Notes: generated from the sequence alone by a model not told the origin. DNA of 33,530 bases from an uncultured Clostridia bacterium (GCA_948465665.1 CAOJXI010000003.1:1-33530), one strand, 5' to 3'; counted from the first letter of the stretch, positions 21,603 through 29,867 are shown. Made by a program: numbers and translations.

Positions 21603-22955
21603 GTGATTTTTTTGGTCAGGGATATGACACAGGGCAGCCCCTTGAAACTTATCTTAGGGTTTGCCATTCCTATGGCAATCGGGAACATTTTCCAACAGCT
21701 TTATAGTATGGCAGATACCATTATTGTGGGAAAATTTGTCGGAGTGGATGCGCTTGCAGCAGTTGGCTCAACAGGTTCTTTGAACTTCCTAATCCTAGGA
21801 TTTGTCCTGGGGATTTGCAGCGGTTTTACCATCCCTATTTCCCAATGCTTTGGCGCAGACGATATGAAAGGTATGCGCCGCTGTGTTGCAAATTCTATTT
21901 ACTTGTGCGTTGCCATTACTGGTCTGCTTACTATCATTACTCTGTTATTTACCCGCCAGTTTTTACAATGGATGCACACCCCTGAGGACATCTTCCAGGG
22001 TGCATACGACTATATTATTGTTATCTTTGGCGGGATGTTTGCAATGATGCTTTATAATCTTCTCTCTGGGTTTCTCCGCGCCTTGGGGGACAGCCGGACG
22101 CCATTGTTTTTCCTGATTGTTTCTTCTATTGTAAATATTATACTGGATTTGGTATTTATCTTGATGTTCCATACAGGGGTAGCGGGGGCAGCATGGGCAA
22201 CCGTTATTTCCCAGATAGTTTCCGGGGTCCTATGTTTGGTCTACATTATAAAAAGGTTTCCGGTTCTTCATTTGGATAAAGACGATATGACTGTTGATAC
22301 CAAAATAATGGTTCGTCTGGCACGAAATGGAATTCCTATGGCACTACAATTTTCCATTACGGCAGTAGGCAGTATTGTAATACAAACAGCCGTAAATACA
22401 TTAGGTTCTGCTGTTGTTGCCGCTATCACTGCCGCTGGAAAAGTCCAAAACCTGGTGACACAGCCCATGGACTCCCTGGGGGCAACTGCCGCTACCTACT
22501 GCGGACAGAATTTAGGCGCGCAGAAGGTGGATCGCATCCATCAGGGATTTCGTAAATTTGTTATGGTTTCAACCATTTATGCTATATTCTGTATGGTCGT
22601 TGTGATGGTGTTTGGCTCTACCATCTCCCTGCTCTTTGTAGATAAATCTGAAACCGCCATTTTAGGGCTGATTAGACAATATTTAATCTGGAATGGAGCC
22701 TTCTTTATTCCCTTGGCTCTTATCTTTATTTTCCGAAACGGGCTCCAGGGGATGGGGTTTGGGATTTCCGCTATGCTGGCCGGAATCTGTGAAATGGTGG
22801 CTCGTTCCGCAGTTGCCTTTACCTTAATAAAACCTTTGGGGTTTACAGGAGCCTGCCTTTCCAATCCTGCGGCATGGGTTGCCGCTGACCTGCTCCTTAT
22901 CCCCATGTACTTCCACGTTATACGGATTCTTGACGCCAAGTTTAAGGCAAAATAA
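21603..22955 (+). CDS. MATE-family efflux transporter
   Basis: A 450-aa membrane protein with about 12 helices. The N-terminal motif DMTQGSPLKLILGFAIPMAI, then FQQLYSMADTIIVGKFVG, is typical of the MATE/DinF group of clostridial cation-antiporting multidrug exporters. The second half repeats the pattern (MVRLARNGIPMALQFSITAV). The start is GTG at 21603 with GGAAAGG just upstream; an ATG seven codons later (MTQGSP) is an alternative. The substrate is unknown. A GC hairpin at 22992-23015, inside the convergent gene's 3' end, could end its transcript. Confidence 0.92.
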   Translation: MIFLVRDMTQGSPLKLILGFAIPMAIGNIFQQLYSMADTIIVGKFVGVDALAAVGSTGSLNFLILGFVLGICSGFTIPISQCFGADDMKGMRRCVANSIYLCVAITGLLTIITLLFTRQFLQWMHTPEDIFQGAYDYIIVIFGGMFAMMLYNLLSGFLRALGDSRTPLFFLIVSSIVNIILDLVFILMFHTGVAGAAWATVISQIVSGVLCLVYIIKRFPVLHLDKDDMTVDTKIMVRLARNGIPMALQFSITAVGSIVIQTAVNTLGSAVVAAITAAGKVQNLVTQPMDSLGATAATYCGQNLGAQKVDRIHQGFRKFVMVSTIYAIFCMVVVMVFGSTISLLFVDKSETAILGLIRQYLIWNGAFFIPLALIFIFRNGLQGMGFGISAMLAGICEMVARSAVAFTLIKPLGFTGACLSNPAAWVAADLLLIPMYFHVIRILDAKFKAK

Positions 22956-22969
22956 TCAATAGCTTTCAT

Positions 22970-23641
22970 TTACATATCTTCAGAAGGGGAGGCCGTCTGT
23001 TTGGAAACGGACGGCTTCCCCTTTCCCACAGTTTGGACAAAATCAATTAAAAAAGAGGATAGTGTAACTGTTATCAGGGAAAATGCAATTCTCTTGAAGG
23101 GGATATAAGTAAGGGAAAGCAAAAGAACTGTTATATCTGTTGCAAGATATGCCCTTGAAATCCGACAGCGGGTAAGTTTGGAGATAACCAGCGCTAAAGC
23201 ATCATCACCTCCGCTTGAACCTCCCTGGCGGATAACAATGCCACAGCCAATTCCAACAAATAGCCCGCCAACCAATGCGGCAGCCAGCGGATGGGCAGAT
23301 AAATTCGGAAGGACTGGCGGGAAGGACTCCCATAAACGGGAAAATCCTGCAAAACACAAGGTAGAAAAAATGGAGGTTTTTAAAAAGTCTTTTCCTAAAA
23401 ATCGGAAGCCTAATAGGTAACAAATTGTATCCAAAATAGGGGAAAGGATGGATGGGGATAGACCAACCCAATAGTTTAAAAAAAGCAGCATCCCCAAAAC
23501 GCCTCCTTCTGTTATCCCTGTTTGCCGGTGGATATTGTAGATACCAAAGGAGAGGATGGATGAGCCAAGAAGGATTAAAAGGACTTTTGGAAGAGGGAAT
23601 AACCGTCGGCGTTCCTGGGTAATGCGCGCTAAAAAAGACAT
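22970..23641 (-). CDS. YitT-family membrane protein
   Basis: A 223-aa protein with five or six membrane helices (residues ~15-190). Family-typical segments are SSILSFGIYNIHRQTGITEG near the N-terminus and VGIGCGIVIRQGGSSGGDDA (about 126-145), the glycine-rich signature of YitT/DUF161 proteins. It is shorter than the usual ~280 residues because it lacks the C-terminal cytoplasmic DUF2179 domain, ending instead in a short polar tail. The function of the family is unknown. GAGGT lies about 10 nt upstream of the ATG. It is convergent with the MATE gene. Confidence 0.85.
   Translation of the reverse strand: MSFLARITQERRRLFPLPKVLLILLGSSILSFGIYNIHRQTGITEGGVLGMLLFLNYWVGLSPSILSPILDTICYLLGFRFLGKDFLKTSIFSTLCFAGFSRLWESFPPVLPNLSAHPLAAALVGGLFVGIGCGIVIRQGGSSGGDDALALVISKLTRCRISRAYLATDITVLLLSLTYIPFKRIAFSLITVTLSSFLIDFVQTVGKGKPSVSKQTASPSEDM
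22992..23015. terminator. Hairpin at the MATE/YitT convergence
   Basis: GCCGTCTGTTT / AAACGGACGGC (one wobble) with a short GG loop, followed on the plus strand by TTCCCCTTTCCC. It lies within the last codons of the YitT-type gene. Confidence 0.4.
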
Positions 23642-23677
23642 GGAGATTTACCTCGTTTCTAAAGATAATGTGAATTA

Positions 23678-23838
23678 GAACCTGTATTCATAACCGGAGG
23701 ATGCTGGATGAGCGAGGATTTTTCCAGCCAGACAAGGAGGTTTTCCGCAGCAATCCTGACGGATTGCAAGGGAAAGCGACGCAGTATGGCGGGAAAAAGA
23801 CCGTTCAGACAGCGTGGAGCGGTTGTGAATACAGGTTC
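23678..23838. mobile_element. 161-bp MITE, copy 2 (intergenic)
   Basis: It has perfect 13-bp terminal inverted repeats (GAACCTGTATTCA / TGAATACAGGTTC) flanked by TTA at 23675-23677 and 23839-23841. It differs from the copy at 13208 at only a handful of positions. It sits between the divergent-side YitT promoter region and the end of the ABC ATPase gene. Confidence 0.88.
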
Positions 23839-23876
23839 TTAGATAAGGCTCATTTGCTTATCCCCGCAAATCAGAC

Positions 23877-24599
23877 TTACAATACTTTAGACAGGAAATC
23901 TTTTAATCTTGGGTGCTGCGGATTTGCAAAAAACGCATTAGGTTCATTCTGTTCCACAATTACGCCGCCGTCCATAAAGAGCACCCTTGTTCCCACTTCC
24001 CTTGCAAATCCCATCTCATGTGTAACAACAACCATCGTCATACCTTCATCCGCCAGTTCACGCATCAATTCCAATACTTCCCCTACCATTTCAGGATCCA
24101 GCGCGCTGGTAGGTTCATCAAACAGGATAACATCCGGGTTCATTGCCAACGCCCTAACAATAGCAATCCTTTGTTTTTGTCCGCCGGAGATGCTGCTGGG
24201 GTATACGTCCGCCTTATCCGACAAGCCGATTCTCTCCAGTAATTTCCGGGCTTTTTCCTCTGCCTCATCTTTAGTCTGTCTCTTTAATGTCACAGGAGCC
24301 AAAGTAATATTTTGTAAAACCGTCAAATGGGGGAACAGGTTAAAGTGTTGGAAAACCATGCCCATTTTGCACCGTACCGCGTCAATGTTGGTGCCTTTTG
24401 CAGTAATGTTCTTTCCCTCAAACCAAATTTCCCCGCCAGTGGGGGACTCCAGTAAATTCAAACACCGCAGAAAGGTAGACTTCCCCGAACCGGATGGCCC
24501 AATTACAACAACCTTTTCACTCTTTTGGATTGTCTCGGTAATTCCATTTAGAACAACATTGTCGCCAAATTGTTTGGTAAGGTTTTTAACTTCTATCAC
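23877..24599 (-). CDS. Polar amino-acid ABC transporter, ATP-binding protein
   Basis: A 240-aa ATPase of the GlnQ/ArtP class. Walker A is GPSGSGKST (about 34-42), the signature [18 protein letters not shown] (about 133-150) and Walker [21 protein letters not shown], with the switch histidine in [14 protein letters not shown]. The start is GTG at 24599, giving [12 protein letters not shown] as in relatives, with AAGGAGA about 10 nt upstream. It overlaps the permease stop by 14 nt, so translation is coupled. A longer ATG-initiated form would carry 16 odd residues and is unlikely. Confidence 0.93.
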   Translation of the reverse strand: MIEVKNLTKQFGDNVVLNGITETIQKSEKVVVIGPSGSGKSTFLRCLNLLESPTGGEIWFEGKNITAKGTNIDAVRCKMGMVFQHFNLFPHLTVLQNITLAPVTLKRQTKDEAEEKARKLLERIGLSDKADVYPSSISGGQKQRIAIVRALAMNPDVILFDEPTSALDPEMVGEVLELMRELADEGMTMVVVTHEMGFAREVGTRVLFMDGGVIVEQNEPNAFFANPQHPRLKDFLSKVL

Positions 24600-25257
24600 T
24601 TTTCGCCAGTCTCCTTTCCAGGCGGCTGAAAATCTTTTCCAGCCCAAGGGTCATTATCAGATAAATAAGGGCTACTGTAAAAAGCGGAACCCATGGATTA
24701 TAAGTAGCGTTGCGGATCATATCCCCGGCCTTGGTCAAATCAGTAACAGCAATAAAGCTTGCCACTGACGTTTCTTTAATCAGTGCAATAAATTCGCTGG
24801 TGTAGGTGGGCAAAACTGCTTTAATAGCCTGAGGCAGAATAATCTTCCATAAGGTTTGGCTGTAAGAAAGCCCCAAAGAACGCCCGGCTTCCATTTGGCC
24901 CTTGTCTACCCCCTGGATGCCCGCCCGGAAAATTTCAGTGCAATATGCGCCGGAGTTTATCCCGAAGGCAAGGCTTGCCACCATAATTTCGTTTTTGCCG
25001 GAAAAGATAACAAAGCCGAATATCATTAACTGTGTCACCATGGGAATTCCCCGGATAATCGTAGTATATAAGTTTGCAAACCATCGCAGCGGCTTGATGG
25101 TGGATATTTTCATCAGTGCAAACAAACACCCCAGAATCGTTCCTATGATGATTGCAAAGAAAGCAATTTCAATGGTTTTTCCCAAACCGCTGAGAATAAC
25201 CTTCCATCCTTCGTTGGCAATCAGCACCCGGTTGATTACCTGAAAAAAATTGTTCAT
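24586..25257 (-). CDS. Polar amino-acid ABC transporter, permease
   Basis: A 223-aa membrane protein with five predicted helices and the HisM/ArtQ-type features: [20 protein letters not shown] near the start, [20 protein letters not shown] and the ATPase-contacting EAA loop [20 protein letters not shown] (about 142-161). One permease gene implies a homodimer. The ATG at 25257 follows GGGAGGG by about 12 nt; upstream in-frame starts would add a poorly conserved leader. It lies 86 nt downstream of the binding-protein gene, with a strong hairpin in the gap. Confidence 0.9.
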   Translation of the reverse strand: MNNFFQVINRVLIANEGWKVILSGLGKTIEIAFFAIIIGTILGCLFALMKISTIKPLRWFANLYTTIIRGIPMVTQLMIFGFVIFSGKNEIMVASLAFGINSGAYCTEIFRAGIQGVDKGQMEAGRSLGLSYSQTLWKIILPQAIKAVLPTYTSEFIALIKETSVASFIAVTDLTKAGDMIRNATYNPWVPLFTVALIYLIMTLGLEKIFSRLERRLAKSDRS

Positions 25258-25293
25258 TCCGAATTGATGCCCTCCCTCTGTAAATATGCTAAT

Positions 25294-25316
25294 AAGGACG
25301 GCCAAAGGCCGTCCTT
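25294..25316 (-). terminator. Intercistronic hairpin after the binding-protein gene
   Basis: The perfect 10-bp stem AAGGACGGCC / GGCCGTCCTT has a 3-nt loop, followed on the minus strand by TTATTAG. It is probably a partial terminator or 3' stabiliser that lets the binding protein be made in excess of the membrane parts. Confidence 0.6.
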
Positions 25317-25342
25317 AAAACAGCGGAAATACCCAGAAACCT

Positions 25343-26134
25343 TTATTTTCTGTAAATGATTACCTGCTTAGAATTAAAATAGGTATCAGAAAAGCTTACT
25401 TCCTGCAAACGTTCCTCTGTAATGGTCATACCTGCGGCAATCATGTCAATGTTGCCGGATTGGAGCGCCATAATTAAACCGTCAAAAGCCATGTTGGTAA
25501 TTTCCAGCTTTTTCCCGTTATCTGCCGCAATTTCCCGGCACATGGCAATGTCAAAACCTACTACGTCGGTTCCGTCCAGAAATTCAAAGGGAGGGAATTC
25601 TGCATTGGTACCCATTTTAATAACGTCTGTATTATTTGCGGACTTGTCCTCTAATTCTTTCCATTTGCCGGAAGCAATGGTATCAAGCAGGGTATTATAG
25701 GTATCTCCCTGTTTGATTTTTTCAAGGGATGCGTTGATTTGTTCCAGTAAAGCAGTATCTTCTTTGCGTACTGCAATAGCGTATTCCTCAGCTTCCAAAC
25801 CGGGATCGAATATGGTAAAGGTATCGTTTTCCGCTACAATGGATTCAGCGGGAAGCTCGTCAATAATGATGCAGTCAATGTTGCCTGCCTTCAATGCTAA
25901 CGCTGCATCCATGCCGGAACGGTAGCCTTTTACATTGTTGTCGGGGTCGCTGCTGTTTTCCTTGGCAATGCCTTCCCCTGTCGTGCCGGATTGTACGCCG
26001 ATTTTCAGGCTTGCGATATCTGCCAGGCTGGAAATTTCAATTTTGGGCAGGTTGTTCCCGCTGCATCCTGACAGCATACCAGCGGAAATTACCGCCGCCA
26101 TGAAAAACGCGCCTGCTTTTTTTAACATATTCAT
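25343..26134 (-). CDS. Polar amino-acid ABC transporter, substrate-binding lipoprotein
   Basis: A 263-aa exported lipoprotein (family 3 solute-binding fold). The signal peptide MNMLKKAGAFFMAAVISAGM ends in lipobox LSGC. The mature part has LKIGVQSGTTGEG, GYRSGMDAALALKAGNIDCI, then MGTNAEFPPFEFLDGTDVVGF and IDMIAAGMTITEERLQEVSF. The usual order of the two lobes appears permuted: a segment matching the second lobe (IGVQSGTTGE) comes before the one matching the usual mature N-terminus (MGTNAEFPPFEF). GGAGG lies 7 nt before the ATG. It heads the operon binding protein-permease-ATPase; an upstream ARG-box-like site hints at arginine or a related substrate. Confidence 0.9.
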   Translation of the reverse strand: MNMLKKAGAFFMAAVISAGMLSGCSGNNLPKIEISSLADIASLKIGVQSGTTGEGIAKENSSDPDNNVKGYRSGMDAALALKAGNIDCIIIDELPAESIVAENDTFTIFDPGLEAEEYAIAVRKEDTALLEQINASLEKIKQGDTYNTLLDTIASGKWKELEDKSANNTDVIKMGTNAEFPPFEFLDGTDVVGFDIAMCREIAADNGKKLEITNMAFDGLIMALQSGNIDMIAAGMTITEERLQEVSFSDTYFNSKQVIIYRK

Positions 26135-26195
26135 GATAATTCCTCCAAGTATCAGTTTGCGGGACGCTCCCGGTTGGAAGCTTTCCTGCGTGAAT

Positions 26196-26224
26196 AATAT
26201 ATCACACAATATACGCAAATGCAA
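26196..26224 (-). promoter_or_regulatory. Promoter of the amino-acid ABC operon
   Basis: Minus-strand TTGCAT (26219-26224), a 17-bp spacer and TATATT (26196-26201), about 60 nt upstream of the binding-protein ATG. Confidence 0.55.
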
Positions 26225-26243
26225 GGGAATTTCGGAGGATATT

Positions 26244-26257
26244 TGAATTTTTATTCA
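26244..26257. promoter_or_regulatory. ARG-box-like palindrome
   Basis: TGAAT-TTTT-ATTCA is a perfect match to the core of the ArgR/AhrC operator (TGAATWWWWATTCA). It lies 20 bp upstream of the -35 of the ABC operon. A second adjacent box is not clear. The AT-rich context means a chance match is possible. Confidence 0.45.
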
Positions 26258-26388
26258 TTATCATTCATATTAACTACAATAACAGGGCTTTGAAATGATT
26301 TTTTTGCCTAAACTGCTGCTGCCTTCCCCATATAATGGAACGTTAATCAATCTCAAGTTGTTTAGGCAATGCCTGAAGATGGGAACTG

Positions 26389-27627
26389 CTATGGGCCGCT
26401 GGGATCAAAATACCCGCTGTATTTAATGTCTTCAACAACATCTCCTCCTGTTCCAGATACCATATGGATGCTGGAACGGAGGATTTTATCCAGCCTTTGG
26501 ATTCTATTCCGCAAAGCATTTGCTATAGCTCTGCGGCGGTTTTCATCCAAAAACAGAGAATTTTTGGTGAGTTCCATCCACTCATCTTCAATGTTATCCA
26601 ACTTTTCCAGTTCCAGCCAGTCAAAAGAGGAAACCAATTTTATTTGCTCTTCGTGGCTGGTCTTAAATGGCTTGCAGACTGCTTTCACACTGCCAATCAT
26701 AGTGGCTGGTTTGTCAAACCAGAGGGATGTTCCGCTATCATAAATGGGGGCTGCGCCTGTATATTTCAGCGTTTCAGCATCACGCAGTACACCAAAATTG
26801 TTTTGGTGCCGATCCTCATTGAAAATGATGTAATCCAATACGATCATTTGATCCACTGCCAGTTGAATCCCAGGGATGCCCAAGGCGCTGCAGCAGTTCA
26901 GGTAATGTTGATGTATGGAAATATGATTGGGTTTTCTTTCAGTCTGCATGATATACCATGCAGTAATCAGTTCTGAGTCAGAAGTAATAAAGTCTTCGCA
27001 TAAACTGTATGGGTAGTCTTCCTGCACTGTCAAAGAGTATGATGTATGAGGAATCCCAAGGCGTTTCATAATGATGCTGGCAATGACCTCATTGTAGGGT
27101 TCCTGCTGGGTGGCGCCGCTGCCGCCTTTGAGTAAGCAGCGTTTTCCATCCGCAATGACCCACTTCTTCTTCAGCCAGCCATCCGAAGTGTTGTCCGGCG
27201 ACATCATGTTCATTCTTTCGCTGGACGGGCCCCGGCCAAAAAGGATATTTCCCACATCGTCGGAAAAATCATTTTGGAAGAAATTAATGTCCTCCCACTG
27301 GATGTTTTCCGATACCGGGCATATCCAATATTGATCCGATAGGCTGAGCCCCAGACATTTTTCCAAAAGGAGCTGTGTGCTGGACACGCCCAGTTTTTTG
27401 AGCGCATCCTGGATGCGGTCACGGCTGGCAGGGATTGCCCTTCCAGCCCACCATGAATTAAGCGCTTGCCGGTCTGCAATCCCATTTTTTACAGGTATTC
27501 CAACCGGGATGTGTTCCGGGTTCTTTATCGTGCCAATGGAACGAATCACCCCCGTGGCGCCGTCTAACTGGATATCGGCAGCAGGGATATGCTTGTGCAT
27601 TAGGATATAATTTCTGTTTGCCACCAT
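26389..27627 (-). CDS. Orphan HipA-like Ser/Thr kinase-fold protein
   Basis: A 412-aa cytoplasmic protein. The central and C-terminal parts have HipA-like kinase features: a glycine-rich loop (LLKGGSGATQQEPYNEVIAS, about 163-182), the catalytic loop LDYIIFNEDRHQNNFGVLRD (about 250-270) and a metal-binding IYDSGTSLW (about 280-288). The N-terminal ~120 residues (with LNSWWAGRAIPASRDRIQDA) are not the usual HipA N-subdomain that I recognise. No HipB-like repressor gene is adjacent, so this is not a standard hipBA pair. The SD AGAGGTGAT is very close to the ATG; a GTG one codon later may be used. Substrate unknown. Confidence 0.7.
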   Translation of the reverse strand: MVANRNYILMHKHIPAADIQLDGATGVIRSIGTIKNPEHIPVGIPVKNGIADRQALNSWWAGRAIPASRDRIQDALKKLGVSSTQLLLEKCLGLSLSDQYWICPVSENIQWEDINFFQNDFSDDVGNILFGRGPSSERMNMMSPDNTSDGWLKKKWVIADGKRCLLKGGSGATQQEPYNEVIASIIMKRLGIPHTSYSLTVQEDYPYSLCEDFITSDSELITAWYIMQTERKPNHISIHQHYLNCCSALGIPGIQLAVDQMIVLDYIIFNEDRHQNNFGVLRDAETLKYTGAAPIYDSGTSLWFDKPATMIGSVKAVCKPFKTSHEEQIKLVSSFDWLELEKLDNIEDEWMELTKNSLFLDENRRRAIANALRNRIQRLDKILRSSIHMVSGTGGDVVEDIKYSGYFDPSGP

Positions 27628-27715
27628 ATCACCTCTTTTGTTTTTGCTGTTACTTCTGCCAACCTATATTTTCCACTGTTGCCTTGTATCCTCTGTTCCC
27701 TCAAAATATTCTGTT

Positions 27716-27750
27716 ATAATTGACCCCGCCTTTCTTTTTTAGTCAATTAT
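27716..27750. promoter_or_regulatory. Inverted repeat upstream of the HipA-like gene
   Basis: ATAATTGAC (27716-27724) and GTCAATTAT (27742-27750) are a perfect 9-bp inverted repeat separated by 17 bp. On the minus strand it includes TTGACT, a -35-like hexamer. It may be an operator for the HipA-like gene; no partner repressor is visible nearby. Confidence 0.35.
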
Positions 27751-27770
27751 ATCACTTTTTCTTTCCATTT

Positions 27771-27950
27771 TCATGCGGCTGCCCTGTGTTCCGCCCCCAA
27801 AAGCCCCCATATGCTGTCTGCGCCGGCGTTTAACGCTTGCTGGAATATTTCTTCGTCGTCCGATTTAAGGGTAATGTCTGCTTTAGGGGCAGGGGAACAG
27901 CCCGTTATTGATAACATAATAACTGTAATGATAAGTATGAAATATTTCAA
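27771..27950 (-). CDS. 59-aa putative lipoprotein (TTG start)
   Basis: The peptide begins MKYFILIITVIMLSITGCSP, a compact lipoprotein signal with lipobox ITGC, followed by a 40-residue acidic mature part (LKSDDEEIFQQALNAGADSI...). The TTG start lies 8 nt after GGAAGG, which overlaps the last codons of the preceding gene; only 3 nt separate the two genes, so coupling is likely. The mature part is too short for a domain; it may be a truncated relative of a longer lipoprotein. Function unknown. Confidence 0.55.
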   Translation of the reverse strand: MKYFILIITVIMLSITGCSPAPKADITLKSDDEEIFQQALNAGADSIWGLLGAEHRAAA

Positions 27951-27953
27951 TTC

Positions 27954-28364
27954 CTAATCCTTCCCGCTTGGTACAGCCTTAACATAGATTTCTGAACCGT
28001 CGTCCAAAACCTCGACAAGCCTGCTTTCTCCTTCTTCCAAATCGCTGAGGTCTATATGTCCCGGCAGGGTTTCCAGATAGGCAAAAAGTTCTTCATAGGT
28101 AGAAATTTCTCCCTCGCCGGGATCGAAGCCTTCCACCTTAGCGCGATAAAATTCTATCATTTCTGAAAGATGTTCTTCTTCGGACATATCTTTATTGTCC
28201 TCCATGTTGACGTATACCGTCTTTTTTGCGTTTTTCGGCGGCGCTTCATCTTGGGAAAATGCTGCAATGGAACCTCCTGCCAGGAGGACTGCCAACACTA
28301 TGATTCCACAGATCAATGTTTTTAATTTTATTTTATCGACTCCTTTAAAACGATAGAATCCCAA
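27954..28364 (-). CDS. Small exported or membrane-anchored acidic protein
   Basis: A protein of up to 136 aa. An N-terminal helix (KLKTLICGIIVLAVLLAGGS) is followed by an acidic mature region (EEEHLSEMIEFYRAKVEGFD, YEELFAYLETLPGHIDLSDL) ending VPSGKD. There is no cysteine at the cleavage site, so it is secreted or anchored by its helix. The start is unclear. The TTG at 28364 has only a weak site, whereas AAAGGAG sits 8 nt before an ATA codon (28331) that would give a tidy signal peptide MKLKTLICG. It precedes and is probably co-transcribed with the 59-aa lipoprotein. Function unknown. Confidence 0.6.
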   Translation of the reverse strand: MGFYRFKGVDKIKLKTLICGIIVLAVLLAGGSIAAFSQDEAPPKNAKKTVYVNMEDNKDMSEEEHLSEMIEFYRAKVEGFDPGEGEISTYEELFAYLETLPGHIDLSDLEEGESRLVEVLDDGSEIYVKAVPSGKD

Positions 28365-28446
28365 AATATCCTTATCGTTTTTGATATAATCCCTTTGTTT
28401 ATTATATCGACTGATTTCGACAAAAGTAAAGCGCTTTATATAAGGT

Positions 28447-28479
28447 TATGGAGCAAAAACTTTTAGCTTCTGCTCCATA
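28447..28479. terminator. Hairpin downstream of the 424-aa lipoprotein gene
   Basis: TATGGAGCA (28447-28455) pairs with TGCTCCATA (28471-28479), 22 nt past the stop codon at 28501. The U-run is weak. Confidence 0.5.
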
Positions 28480-28500
28480 TTGATACTTTTTCTGACAAAA

Positions 28501-29775
28501 TCATTCAGCAAATGGTGTTATAGGATAAGAAATATCCACAGCTTCTTTTTCAAAGGCTTGCGGAGAAATATAATAATAGTTCCCTTCTGGTTCCGCTTCC
28601 TTTGCTGCACTTGTATTGGAAGGTATTACTTTTAAAATTAAACTGTTATCCTCTCCTACGGAAAGAGACAGCAATGTATTATCTCCAATATTTTCTAATC
28701 TTTTCCAAGGAAGCTCCTTTAAATCCAATGTATCTGGTTCAAACCGTATAATAGCCTTTCTTCCATAATCAAGAAGAAATAAATCCTTTTCGGTATTATA
28801 AAAAGAGTTGCATTTTGAATAAATTACTGACTCTAGCTCATCATAAATTAAGGATGCAATTATTTTTGATGTATCTCCCTCAGCTTGAACAATAAATGAC
28901 CCCTGGGAACTATCATGTTGGATATAGAAACAGCCATTATCAAGAGCTACCAAATATCCGGGACAATAGTCTTGATAATAACGAGATTTATATTCAGAAA
29001 TTTCACTCGGCAAAATAATTTTTTCCTTTTGATTCCCTTCTAAATCATACCCTAGAAGATAATGTTCCTTTTGCACTGTATTAATAGGCTTTGTTATATA
29101 AACCCATATCATATTATTATGATATGAAGCCGCATTTACATAATCTTCTGTCTCAAACTCTATAACAGGTTTCATAGTATCTTCTATACAGTTGTAAAGA
29201 TAAACCCCTTGGGTTGAATATCCATCCCAGTTTTTCATCCATATTAGAAATTCGTTTTGACTGAGCCATTCTAATTGAGATGTTATCATCCCTCTGCTTC
29301 CATAATTATAACCTTTTTTAAGAGTTTTTTGGTTAAAGTCATAAATATATGTTCCAATTTCAGGCTGCGGAGTAGGATTAAGAGAAAGATTAACTGGTTG
29401 TGTGTCCATTCCTACTATATACAGTTTTCCATCTTGCAATAAACAGGAACCATTATGGTAATCTGCAACATTCATATTTTGCTGAAATTTTTCTGTATCA
29501 TTGGTAAGGGTTTTGCTCTTTAAATTATATGTTCCATATTGTATATTTTTTTTGTGAAGTGTATATTTATCACGTTCCCTTCCTTCTAACGTTTCCTCAG
29601 TCTCTCCAGCATAACAGATGTAAGCTGTATCCTTATCCAGTGCAAGAATTTTAACTGATTCTGGATATTGTATATTAAAATGTAATTCTTGAATAGTATT
29701 ATCTTTAATCGGTTGACAGGATGCCAAAATAACGCACAGAGAGATTAAGCAGAAAGATTTGATAAATAGTTTCAT
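28501..29775 (-). CDS. Uncharacterised lipoprotein, probably beta-propeller-like
   Basis: A 424-aa exported lipoprotein: MKLFIKSFCLISLCVILASC gives a signal peptide with lipobox LASC. The mature part is rich in aromatic residues and repeats short strand-like segments (TYIYDFNQKTLKKGYNYGSR, YLLGYDLEGNQKEKIILPSE, GCFYIQHDSSQGSFIVQAEG), as in WD/Kelch-like propellers, but I do not recognise a named family. It is visibly richer in A+T than the metabolic genes to its left, suggesting different ancestry. It follows the C39-like peptidase gene on the same strand after a strong hairpin and may be part of the ECF-controlled envelope set. Confidence 0.72.
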   Translation of the reverse strand: MKLFIKSFCLISLCVILASCQPIKDNTIQELHFNIQYPESVKILALDKDTAYICYAGETEETLEGRERDKYTLHKKNIQYGTYNLKSKTLTNDTEKFQQNMNVADYHNGSCLLQDGKLYIVGMDTQPVNLSLNPTPQPEIGTYIYDFNQKTLKKGYNYGSRGMITSQLEWLSQNEFLIWMKNWDGYSTQGVYLYNCIEDTMKPVIEFETEDYVNAASYHNNMIWVYITKPINTVQKEHYLLGYDLEGNQKEKIILPSEISEYKSRYYQDYCPGYLVALDNGCFYIQHDSSQGSFIVQAEGDTSKIIASLIYDELESVIYSKCNSFYNTEKDLFLLDYGRKAIIRFEPDTLDLKELPWKRLENIGDNTLLSLSVGEDNSLILKVIPSNTSAAKEAEPEGNYYYISPQAFEKEAVDISYPITPFAE

Positions 29776-29811
29776 TTTATTTCCTTCCCATTCGTATAAT
29801 TTTCACATATA

Positions 29812-29842
29812 GGGAAGCACCGATATATGATTGGTGCTTCCC
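29812..29842. terminator. Hairpin between the peptidase and lipoprotein genes
   Basis: The perfect stem GGGAAGCACC (29812-29821) / GGTGCTTCCC (29833-29842) lies 26 nt past the peptidase stop. It has no strong U-run, so it may be partial. Confidence 0.6.
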
Positions 29843-29867
29843 TGTCCAACTTACAAAATGTTAAATA

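Noticed and set aside
23701-24768. Long plus-strand ORF of 355 codons
   Set aside because: It starts inside the MITE and runs antisense through the ABC ATPase gene, whose Walker and signature motifs are intact on the other strand.
26244-26275. Fur box upstream of the ABC operon
   Set aside because: TTATTCATTATCATTCATA has some likeness to a Fur site, but the ARG-box match is perfect and the operon is of the amino-acid type.
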